Origin: Pycnococcus provasolii
Taxonomy: Eukaryota > Chlorophyta > Pseudoscourfieldiophyceae > Pseudoscourfieldiales > Pycnococcaceae
NCBI GenBank assembly: GCA_938743325.2
Contig: OW568862.1
Span: forward strand, 1,031,501-1,095,500
Direction: 5' to 3'
Length of the DNA: 64,000 nt
Shown here in pieces: positions 9,027 through 16,719 of the stretch. The notes under the pieces are model-generated. The model was given only the letters and a program-made list of their open reading frames with translations. It was not told the DNA's origin and did not search any database. Numbering within the stretch: position 1 is the first letter of the stretch; every line of letters starts with the position of its first letter. A program made the position numbers and the translations under genes.

Positions 9027-10703
9027 CTATTCTTTCTTTGCAGCTGATGCATGTGGTGTTTGTTTGTCAGCCGTCGGCGTCGCCGGTGGTGGTATCGCCG
9101 CCACAACAAGCGGCGTCACGTGCTGATGTTGGTTATGGTAATGCTGAAACGCGTTGCCTTGGTAGGCAGGTGGTGCATCGCCATGCCCGAGGTGGGGAGT
9201 CGCCACTTCGTTGTTGAAGACAGAGCGATCGCCGTGAGTGAAGACACCCCCCGTCGTCGGCGTGTTCATGAACGGTAGTGACGGTACAGGCCACGCGAAC
9301 GGGACGAACATGAGTTGGTTGGCATAGTGGGCTGGCTGTCCGTCCGCAACGTTGCTGTTGTCGTCTTCAGGCTGACGACGCTTCACACCCGTCAGCGGTG
9401 TCCACGACGACGGAGAAGCCGCAGGCGCCGCAGCAACAGCAACAGCGGCCAATCCCGCAGAGTTTTCCAGCCTCCCATCTTCGGCGAGTTTCTGCTGCTT
9501 TGCCGGCTTAAGCGCGATGTTCCAGCGATTCTTCACAGCATTGTCCGACCGGTTGCTGCCCAGCGCATGCGCGATCTTCGACCACTTGTTGCCGAACTCT
9601 CGCTGTAGTGCGATAATCTTCGCATCTTCGTCACGCGAAAAAGGCTCGCGATTCACCCCTGTGGCAAGGTGATTAAGCCATCGCTGACGGCAGCTCTTGC
9701 CATCGCGCTCCACACCCATCTTCAAGGAGATGCCGCGCCAGTCTTTCGCGCCGTGCGTTTGCACAAGCTCACGAAGTTTGCTGTCCTCCTCGTCCGTCCA
9801 AAGCACGTGCCTGTGAACCTTGCAGTCAGCCAGTTGGACGTTCGATGTGTCGATGTCCCTGCCCAATTGTTGCAGTAGATCCAATTTGCTGTGCTGCAGA
9901 TTCGGACACGCAGCCGCCACTTCACCACTTTCAAGCACGCCTGGTGGCAATGATGGATGAGCAGCGGCAGGTGGTGATGTTGTTGTAGGCGGCAGCACTG
10001 TGTTGGTGTTGGTGTTGGTGTTGTTCAGCGGCAGCATTTTCAAAGGTACCGTCGCCGTCGTCGTCAAGGTGTTTTCCACCTTGTGCTGAATCTGCTCTTG
10101 CTGCATCCTCTTCTTGTTTTGTTGTTGCATGGCATCGAGAACCGCCAGAGCTGCGAGTCCACCACCAAGTTGAATTCTTTTCGCTGGATTATGCAGCTCG
10201 TCGTCGTCGTGATGACGAGATGTCTTCTCTCCTCCTCCTCCTCTCCCATCAGCATCACCACCGTGGTGATTGTCCTCTTCGTCAGATTGTTGTTGGTGTT
10301 TCTTCTGATGAGCTAGTACTATTGTTGTTGGCATCACGACATCAACATCAACATCAACATCACCACACTCCTCCGGCGTCGGCGTCGTCTCCTCGGCATC
10401 CTGAAGATTCCCCTGGGCAGCCGACTCTTTGGGTAAGTTCTCCTCCTCCTCCAACAAGGGAAGTTCGCCAACAAGGGAATCCTTCTCCACCACACCCACC
10501 AAGGGAATCTCAGAAGCAATCACAATACTACTAGGATCTTCTCCTCTCTGAGCCTGATGATGACGACCACCACCACCATTATCATTGTCATCACGGAGAT
10601 GATCCTCCTCCTCGATTGACCCATGATGATTACCATGAGCCTCCTGAGCCTCATCAGCAAGAGGGAGCGCATACGGTTCATGGCGCTCAACAGCGCCCAT
10701 CAT
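9027..10703 (-). CDS. R2R3-type MYB transcription factor
   Basis: The frame contains two MYB repeats at about residues 294-400 (numbered from the ATG at 10703). The first has spaced tryptophans in LWTDEED, DWRGIS and CRQRWLNHL. The second is EPFSRDEDAK through KWSKIAHAL to NAVKNRWN, where Phe replaces the first Trp, as is usual for R3. The MYB region sits between long disordered Gln/His/Asp/Thr-rich stretches, as in many algal activators. An in-frame ATG at 10877 would add 58 residues including a hydrophobic run (VVFRLLLLLVALLTHF). I prefer the MM pair at 10703/10700 because the upstream DNA looks like leader. The product should be a nuclear DNA-binding regulator; its targets are unknown. Confidence 0.8.
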   Translation of the reverse strand: MMGAVERHEPYALPLADEAQEAHGNHHGSIEEEDHLRDDNDNGGGGRHHQAQRGEDPSSIVIASEIPLVGVVEKDSLVGELPLLEEEENLPKESAAQGNLQDAEETTPTPEECGDVDVDVDVVMPTTIVLAHQKKHQQQSDEEDNHHGGDADGRGGGGEKTSRHHDDDELHNPAKRIQLGGGLAALAVLDAMQQQNKKRMQQEQIQHKVENTLTTTATVPLKMLPLNNTNTNTNTVLPPTTTSPPAAAHPSLPPGVLESGEVAAACPNLQHSKLDLLQQLGRDIDTSNVQLADCKVHRHVLWTDEEDSKLRELVQTHGAKDWRGISLKMGVERDGKSCRQRWLNHLATGVNREPFSRDEDAKIIALQREFGNKWSKIAHALGSNRSDNAVKNRWNIALKPAKQQKLAEDGRLENSAGLAAVAVAAAPAASPSSWTPLTGVKRRQPEDDNSNVADGQPAHYANQLMFVPFAWPVPSLPFMNTPTTGGVFTHGDRSVFNNEVATPHLGHGDAPPAYQGNAFQHYHNQHQHVTPLVVAAIPPPATPTADKQTPHASAAKKE

Positions 10704-11078
10704 CGTCCCAGCGATGGATTGACTGAAGTGAGTGAGAAGCGCGACCAAAAGTAGTAGTAACCGAAATACAACCGGACGCGACGCGTTTTCATTTTCACCA
10801 CCCAAGAGGCGTAAAGTCACACCTTTTGTTTTTCTTGGGAGGATTCGACGGTTATCCCTTTTTTTCCTATGGGCCATATGGGGGTCAGTCAGTCACAAAA
10901 CGCAAACTCAAACTGGAAAAGTGGGATAGGTACAAAAGGCATTCAAGAGGGAGGCGTCGGGTTTTAGGGGGGGCCAGTATTGCCAATGAAGGTCATCTTT
11001 TACACAAACCGAAATTAAAACCAAAAGTAGGTCTCCTGCTCCAAGTACCAACTATAGTCAACAGGGAGGGAGGGTGGG
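10704..11078. other. spacer left of the mobile element
   Basis: It holds the probable 5' leader of the MYB gene and a 24-bp sequence (10962-10985, ttttagggggggccagtatt followed by gcca) repeated exactly at 11246-11269. No gene is supported. Confidence 0.5.
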
Positions 11079-11247
11079 AGGTTGTTTGCGAAGCAAGCAA
11101 CCAACAGCAAGAGTGGATACGCGCGAGCAGCCTTAAGGGAGAGGCCGCCGGAGGGTCTCGAGACCCGCCGGGCGGCCGCCCAGAACCAGCTGCGCGAGCG
11201 ACTCCCCCTAATCAAAAACCCCAATTAAACAAGTAGAACTGAAGATT
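11079..11247 (+). repeat. 169-bp direct repeat, left copy
   Basis: By eye this matches 12668-12836 along its whole length, at a constant offset of 1589. It includes an imperfect hairpin at 11081-11101 (gttgtttgc / gcaagcaac) and a perfect 14-bp palindrome, gggtctcgagaccc, at 11153-11166. The near-perfect identity suggests recent activity or gene conversion. Confidence 0.85.
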
Positions 11248-11275
11248 TTAGGGGGGGCCAGTATTGCCATCATAG

Positions 11276-12349
11276 TCACGTATCTCCACGAAGAGGAGAG
11301 ACGAGTGTCACCAATCGTGACGCCAAATTGGCCAGCGGCGAGCTCCAAGGCGCGACAGGCGCGACAGGCACCTCCACAGGAGGCGGCGGCAAGCCGATGA
11401 GGTGGCCAAAAAGGAAGCGGGCGGCGTCATCAACGACGACACTGTTGTCGACGTAGTGAGTGCCGACCGCATGCGAGTTCGCAGCCCAGCCCGCGATGTA
11501 GTTACGTCTGTCTGGTGAGACGTTCATCGCGGTCACCGCGGACGCGAACCCAGAGCGAAAGCTCTTGGGCGCGTAGTGTCCGTTGGGCGGGGCTGCAGCT
11601 TCAACAGCTCGCAGCGCTACCGGCAGCCAGCGCGCAAACGCGTCGCCACGCGCCTTCTCCCCAAGGTTGAAGAAGTGCGTCGCCCGCGAGCACACCCGCC
11701 GGCGCATCCGGTCGTAGCGCATGAGCATTCGGCCCAGCGTCTGCCACGTGGCAGTCACTGGCCAGCTGACCGTTCTGCGGCCGGGAACGTCGAAATCGCA
11801 AGCATCCGGAGCAGTCTTAACGTAAGAGCGCTGGATGCCAAGCTCCGAGCCCAGTGCGAACGAGACACCCGTCAGCGGCAGTAACGCAATGGAACTCGGG
11901 CGCGACCCGGTAATGTAGCAGACAATGCACGCGAGGAGTGCCCGAATCTCGGGGAGCTTGGTAATGTACTCGAGATCAGGTAGAGCTGTGAGCTTCTCAA
12001 CGCGGCGCCACATGTCCAGGATGATGCGTGCGGGCATCACCAGGATGCGCGGTGCCGGCCTGATGCGGACTACCTTGCGCCCGTAGGCCCGCTTCATGGA
12101 CTTAACGAGAGTGCCAATCGCGGGTCGCTGACGGTACCCCAAGTCTTTGTGCACGGTATTGATCACCGATAGATACGGTTTCAGTGATTTTTTCTGGACC
12201 GTGCCACGCTCGCCCAGCCACTTGAGGTAGCATGCGACCGTGTAGGGTTCGACGGCAAGGAAAGCAGTGTTGGCTTGCCACGACGCGGAATCCCAGTCGT
12301 AGGTAGCGACTCCGCGTGGCGAGCGTCCGGATAGCTGGCCGGCACCACG
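11276..12349 (-). pseudogene. tyrosine recombinase, no usable start codon seen
   Basis: The C-terminal 296 codons are open from 12166 (a GTG, not a true start). The same frame remains open upstream to at least 12349, through residues such as YDWDSASWQ and PYTVACYLKWLGERG. That stretch looks like the helical core-binding domain of tyrosine recombinases. The catalytic part has GSRPSS (first Arg), PKSFRSG (the H-x-x-R box with Lys where His is expected), GW and THYVD (nucleophile Tyr). No ATG occurs in the frame within this span. A 107-codon ORF at 12181-12504 with a good ATG overlaps it in another frame, so a frameshift near 12300-12400 or an intron is likely. The upper limit given here is the furthest clearly recombinase-like codon. 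Confidence 0.6.
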
Positions 12350-12504
12350 TAATCTAACGTAGGCTCGCCTCCTTCTTCGGCCGCTTTCTTGCCCTTCTGC
12401 TCTGCTTCTGCAGCTGCGCGGCGCTCCTGCGCTAGCGCAATCTCCAGCTGCAATATTTCGCGACGAGCTTCCAGAACCTCGAGTTCGTTCGGCGCGTCAC
12501 CCAT
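12181..12504 (-). CDS. N-terminal ORF of the recombinase element
   Basis: It is 107 codons starting at an ATG. An acidic, coiled-coil-like start (LEARREILQLEIALAQERR) is followed by a Pro/Arg-rich part that loses protein-like character where it overlaps the recombinase frame. It could be the true N-terminus of the recombinase, joined by a frameshift. The alternative is a separate small protein. Confidence 0.4.
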   Translation of the reverse strand: MGDAPNELEVLEARREILQLEIALAQERRAAAEAEQKGKKAAEEGGEPTLDYVVPASYPDARHAESLPTTGIPRRGKPTLLSLPSNPTRSHATSSGWASVARSRKNH

Positions 12505-12667
12505 TAATCAATCGATTAAGAATCCAACAGTAAACTTCCAATCGAAGGTTGCTGATGTTTCGATCTAAACGTAGGTATTCAGACCGTTTCGGTACACGAA
12601 CTACGTCCCTCGAAGACGCGTTCGGCGTGTGTTCGACCTCCCACTACTCGCGTGTAGTGCGGCTGTT

Positions 12668-12836
12668 AGGTTGTTTGCGAAGCAAGCAACCAACAGCAAG
12701 AGTGGATACGCGCGAGCAGCCTTAAGGGAGAGGCCGCCGGAGGGTCTCGAGACCCGCCGGGCGGCCGCCCAGAACCAGCTGCGCGAGCGACTCCCCCTAA
12801 TCAAAAACCCCAATTAAACAAGTAGAACTGAAGATT
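12668..12836 (+). repeat. 169-bp direct repeat, right copy
   Basis: This is the second copy of the repeat at 11079-11247, with the same 14-bp palindrome at 12742-12755. TTAGGG-type sequence starts immediately after it (12834-12850), so the element may have inserted next to or into a telomere-like spacer block. Confidence 0.85.
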
Positions 12837-13066
12837 AGGGTTAGGGTTTTAAAAAGTAGGGGTTACGGGTTCGGGGTCCTCTTTTTTCGTTTTCGTTTTC
12901 GTTTTTCAGTTTTTGCCACTTCTTTCCCTTTCTATGTAGTTTCCAGCCACAGATCTTGTTCATTATTTTGCCATTTTGCCATTTTCTCTCTCATCTCGCA
13001 CACCTTTAAGCTTTCGTCAGTCAAGTCGCATCTCGTCTCGTTCGTGTGTCTTGCTCTAGAGCTGCT

Positions 13067-13939
13067 ATGACGTCTCCGTTTCTCTTGTTGAATGCTCTTT
13101 CGCCATCCGTGAAGTCCGCTTTTGCTTCTTTCAGTAGGAAAAGTCGCGTGCTCGTTCTAACTTCTAATCCTTCTACTACTGCTCACTTTCGATTCCTGGC
13201 GTCGTCGGCAACCACATCATCCACATCCTCCACAACCACCCCATCCTCCTCCTCCTCCTCCTCGTCGTTCTCCGACGACGACAAGTCACGCCAGACTCGT
13301 CTGCTCGACGCCGCACTCAAACACGTGCCGTCGCAAGGGTGGTCCGTCGCAGCCATCAGACACGGAGCGCACGACCTCGGATGGTCGCCCGCGGCGGCCG
13401 GGGTCGTGCCAAGAGGGGAGGCGGACCTCGTGCTTCACTTCGTGCACAAGTGCAACGCCAAGCTCGTCGACGCGCTCGAGAGCGGGGAGGCTTTCTCTGA
13501 CAAAGCGGACGACCAAATACAAAAGCGACTTGGAGCGGCTCTGAAGTTTCGGCTGGCCATGCTAGAGCCGTACGTGTCGACGTGGCCACAGGCGATGGCT
13601 GTGTCCGTGACGTCGCCCTCGGCGGCACGCGAGGCTCTGTCAGCGGCTTGGCGCATGGTGGACGACATATGGCACTTCTCCAGCGCAGGTGCAGCAGGTG
13701 CACCCGAGGGCGTTGTCGAGTACCGCGTGAGGAGAAAGCTGCTGCTTGGCGCATACGTCGCAAGCGAGCTGCACATGCTCACGGACTACTCGGCTGGTTT
13801 TCAGGATACGTGGGACAGCGTGGATAAGCGTGTCGCGCGTGTCGTGCGTCTGGAAAAGGATGCAGGTAATGCCGCGGCGCTGAGCGGTGTGGTTGCTTCA
13901 AGTTTGCTGCGCCGTTTCACGGACTCGCGCAAGCAGTGA
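13067..13939 (+). CDS. COQ9: ubiquinone biosynthesis protein COQ9
   Basis: The protein is 290 aa. COQ9 is a lipid-binding partner of COQ7 in the mitochondrial coenzyme Q complex. Residues 1-70 are Ser/Thr-rich with Arg and Lys and lack acidic residues, as expected of a mitochondrial presequence. From residue 73 the TetR-like fold of the family follows: LLDAALKHVPSQGWSVAAI, then GAHDLGWSPAAAG, and a region that ends with YSAGFQDTWDSVDKRV. The start is the first ATG after a pyrimidine-rich leader. The gene converges with the ankyrin gene, with 141 bp between stops. Confidence 0.85.
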   Translation: MTSPFLLLNALSPSVKSAFASFSRKSRVLVLTSNPSTTAHFRFLASSATTSSTSSTTTPSSSSSSSSFSDDDKSRQTRLLDAALKHVPSQGWSVAAIRHGAHDLGWSPAAAGVVPRGEADLVLHFVHKCNAKLVDALESGEAFSDKADDQIQKRLGAALKFRLAMLEPYVSTWPQAMAVSVTSPSAAREALSAAWRMVDDIWHFSSAGAAGAPEGVVEYRVRRKLLLGAYVASELHMLTDYSAGFQDTWDSVDKRVARVVRLEKDAGNAAALSGVVASSLLRRFTDSRKQ

Positions 13940-14080
13940 GCAGGCAAATGCTTTTTTTTTTTAAAACAAAAGTTCGGAATCTTCTCTTACAACGACAGCA
14001 AACACAACGCACTTGTTTTGCTTGAATCCTCTTTCCCTAGGCAACACAAAAGACTTGTTTTGTTCTCCGTTAGAACCTCC

Positions 14081-14593
14081 TTAGTCATCCGCAAGCAGCT
14101 CGCGAACGTAGCGCCACGAGTTGCTCCAACACGCCTGGCAGTTGTCGATGGGCAACCGCTCCTGCTTGTTCTTCAGAGTCTTGTCTGCTCCGCTCTCCAG
14201 TAGGTACTTCACGATTTCGACGTGACCTCGCATAGCTGCCCAGTGCATAGGCGTGTTGTCCCCCAGGTCGAGCGGGTCAAGTTCCGCGCCTTCCTCGATC
14301 AGGTATTTGACGGTGTGGAAGTGTCCGTTGTGAGCCGCCCGCGAGAGAGGCGTCTCCTTCATCATTCCTCGCTGCTCCAGGTCTGCGCCTTCGTTCACGA
14401 GCAGCTTCACGCACGCGAGGTGTCCGTTTCCCGCGGCGAGAAGCAGCGGCGGGTCGCCGCAGTGGTCCGCCTCGTTGAGCGGCGCGCCTTCTGCGATGTG
14501 TTCTTTGGTCCAGTCGTAGTACCCGTCGACGCAGTCACGCCAGATGTTGGACTTTTCCGGTATGAACTTTCCCGTGATGAGGTCGAACGGCAT
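14081..14593 (-). CDS. ankyrin-repeat protein
   Basis: The protein is 170 aa from the ATG at 14593. It contains about four ankyrin repeats (residues 35-165), shown by PLLLAAGNGHLACVKLLVNEG, TPLSRAAHNGHFHTVKYLIEEG and TPMHWAAMRGHVEIVKYLLESG-type units spaced 33 residues apart. It has no other domain, so it is probably a binding adaptor. A TATATATATAT run at about 14609-14621 lies 15-30 bp before the ATG on the coding strand, close for a TATA box, and implies a very short leader if it is one. Confidence 0.8.
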   Translation of the reverse strand: MPFDLITGKFIPEKSNIWRDCVDGYYDWTKEHIAEGAPLNEADHCGDPPLLLAAGNGHLACVKLLVNEGADLEQRGMMKETPLSRAAHNGHFHTVKYLIEEGAELDPLDLGDNTPMHWAAMRGHVEIVKYLLESGADKTLKNKQERLPIDNCQACWSNSWRYVRELLADD

Positions 14594-15265
14594 TATCGCG
14601 GCAGAACTATATATATATATTTGTGCACGCGAAATGAAAGAGAGCACAAATGAAACGTAACGCTCTCCCAATTATTGTTTTTCGCCAGACCAAACTTTTC
14701 CTTTTTTTTCACGATCACTCAAGGGAGGGTCCCCAGTCCACAATCGGGAGGAGGAGGGGGGTAGAGTCCCAGCAGGGTTAGGGTTTGGGTTACGGGTATT
14801 CGGGTTTTACAATAGTAATCTCTCCAAGCTCCCCCTGCGGGCCCTGCCAGCACCCTCGAGTTCCTCCTTCATCCCCCTCCCTCTGTGCCCTCCCTCCTGG
14901 AGTCCCGGGTGATGGTCCCGGCGGATGGTCGGAGAGCTCTTGTCCGTCACATAAGACAACACAAGACATGACATGACAGACACGTATTCATGAGGGAGGC
15001 TCATGAATGTCTATGTCACTGCTTACTCGTATGAGATGAGCCTCAAGCCCTCAACTCATTACTTCTATCAGTGTTTCTTCTGTTTCTACTTTCTTTTCTT
15101 CTTCTTTTACAGTACTCTTTCTTTCTAAGTGAGTAGTAGTAGTTATTAATTGACTCAGCTTGTCGTCATTGATTGTCATTGTTGTCATCCTGGCTGGGAT
15201 TTCTGGTTGTTGTTGCCATCTGGATTCTAGAGTGGGTGTTGTTTTCAGGACTTTGACTTTGAGTG
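14594..15265. other. divergent promoter region
   Basis: This spacer separates the divergent ankyrin and somatomedin-B-like genes. It holds the TATATA run, a telomere-like ggttagggtttgggttacgg at about 14777, and T/G-rich sequence near 15061-15260. No gene is supported; both-strand short frames look like chance. Confidence 0.5.
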
Positions 15266-16507
15266 ATGATGTTAAAGATGATGATGAGTCGCAGTCGTCG
15301 TCGCCGGCGTATTTGGACATTCACAATCGCAAGTATCACTGCGACTTGGGCTCTGCTCCTTATGACACTACTGCTCGGCGGACCACAGCAAACAGCACTC
15401 GCCACCACCACTTCAAAAGACGGAGGAGGAAAGTGCGTTCTCAACAAAACATGCGGTACGTTCGTCAAAGAAGAAAAGTGCTCGTGCATGAGGACATGCC
15501 ACATCACCAAAAACTGCTGCGACTCACCGAAGCAGATTGACAAGGTGTGCAACGACGGAAAACCTTACGTCATACGAAGCATCCTCGACGACAAGGATGC
15601 ATTCCATCTCGTCAAAGCACTCCTGCTCGAGAACAAGGGTGTGCATGTTGCCGACGCGCACGACGCGGAGAAGACGCTCGCGAAAGCAGCGCTCGACTCC
15701 ATCGCAGGAATCACCAAACCTGTCTGCAAGAATGTGTGCCTGCAGCTGCTCATGCTAAAGAAGAAGCTCGCGATCGTCTCGCGTGTGCAGCAGGCATTTC
15801 TGCTCGAGTCGTTTTTCCTGTGGCGCACGAAGTGGAAGGCGCTGCAGACAGCCCGCGCGGGACTTGCCGCACATCGTCTCGTCGTCATGCCCGTGCTCGA
15901 CACGCCGCTCGCACGGCGTGTCGCGCGGGACACGGCGAGCGCCGCGCTCGAGGCGGCTACCCAGGCGGCTGCCGAGGAGACAGGTCTTCCGATCCCTCCT
16001 CCTCCTCCTACGCTCTTCGACAGACTCAAGAATTGGAGGAGAGAGGGCGAGAAGAAGTTGCGCACGACGGTGGAAAAAGCCGCGCAGTTTCCTTTCCTAC
16101 CGAACGCGAACGACGGCGAAGATGGGATCATCACGCTGCCGTGGGCATTCGACGCGATGCGAAAGGCGATTGGTGCAGCGACGGGTCTCGACGAGTTTGC
16201 GCTGGCGGCGGAGCAGCTTGCTGAGGACGACGTCGAGGAGTACGAGGGTGTGACTGCTCGCTTTCACAACCACACACTCAGCATGTTTGACGTGGTGATT
16301 GGCGAACAGGCGCGTCTCGCGTCGACACTCGCGTCTGTCGAGGAGGACGTTCGTGCGGCAGAGTCATCAATATCCATCCAAGAGAAAGCAGTTACGGACA
16401 TGCTCGCTCGCGCGCGTCGTCTCGAGGGTCGCGTCGCGGAGGCCATGGCGCAGGCGTCGAGGATGGCGACTCATATGGCGGAGAGGGAGGGTGCCGAACA
16501 ACCATGA
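15266..16507 (+). CDS. signal-anchored protein with a somatomedin-B-like domain
   Basis: The protein is 413 aa from the ATG at 15266. A basic N-terminus is followed by a hydrophobic helix (about 20-38), a signal peptide or anchor. Eight cysteines (57, 63, 72, 74, 78, 84, 85, 95) follow the CxC-x3-C-x5-CC spacing of somatomedin-B domains, which are small disulphide knots found outside cells. The remainder is Ala-rich and helical, with a likely coiled coil at 340-405 ending in an Arg/Glu-rich tail. I know of no named family with this combination. Secretory location is inferred from the anchor and cysteines. Confidence 0.7.
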   Translation: MMLKMMMSRSRRRRRIWTFTIASITATWALLLMTLLLGGPQQTALATTTSKDGGGKCVLNKTCGTFVKEEKCSCMRTCHITKNCCDSPKQIDKVCNDGKPYVIRSILDDKDAFHLVKALLLENKGVHVADAHDAEKTLAKAALDSIAGITKPVCKNVCLQLLMLKKKLAIVSRVQQAFLLESFFLWRTKWKALQTARAGLAAHRLVVMPVLDTPLARRVARDTASAALEAATQAAAEETGLPIPPPPPTLFDRLKNWRREGEKKLRTTVEKAAQFPFLPNANDGEDGIITLPWAFDAMRKAIGAATGLDEFALAAEQLAEDDVEEYEGVTARFHNHTLSMFDVVIGEQARLASTLASVEEDVRAAESSISIQEKAVTDMLARARRLEGRVAEAMAQASRMATHMAEREGAEQP

Positions 16508-16529
16508 TGTAGCAACAAGGGGAAATAAC

Positions 16530-16589
16530 AACCTTAATAACCTTAATAACCTTAATAACCTTAATAACCTTAATAACCTTAATAACCTT
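16530..16589. repeat. tandem 9-bp repeat (aaccttaat)
   Basis: Six full copies plus a partial one of aaccttaat follow the stop of the upstream gene by about 20 bp and precede the MutS2 gene. Confidence 0.95.
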
Positions 16590-16622
16590 TGCCCCTTGGT
16601 AGCAAAGGGCAAACCCCGAACG

Positions 16623-16642
16623 ACCCTAACCCTAACCCTAAC
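16623..16642. repeat. CCCTAA telomere-like repeats
   Basis: Three CCCTAA units lie directly upstream of the MutS2 gene, just after an AACCCCGAA element at 16612-16620. Confidence 0.85.
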
Positions 16643-16719
16643 ACTTGTGGCGTGTATTTGTCCAAAAATCTCTTTCGTACTCGACCAGTTCTTCTTCGTT
16701 CACCTCACCAAAGAAGAAA

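Larger units (their letters stand above)
10962..12836 (-). mobile_element. tyrosine-recombinase mobile element (Crypton/DIRS-like) with direct repeats
   Basis: The parts are: a 24-bp repeat at 10962-10985; a 169-bp repeat at 11079-11247; a second copy of the 24-bp repeat at 11246-11269, overlapping the end of the 169-bp copy; a recombinase gene on the minus strand; and the second 169-bp copy at 12668-12836. There is no reverse transcriptase or RNase H in the interval, so an intact DIRS or Ngaro element is unlikely. A Crypton-like element or a DIRS remnant fits better. The outer limits are uncertain because the outermost 24-bp copy may belong to an older insertion. Confidence 0.6.

Noticed and set aside
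11015-11224. Two matching small ORFs (11015-11224 and 12601-12813)
   Set aside because: They arise because the 169-bp repeat is duplicated; no protein-like feature.
16530-16589. 9-bp repeat as a CRISPR array
   Set aside because: There are no spacers; the units are directly adjacent and the genome is eukaryotic.
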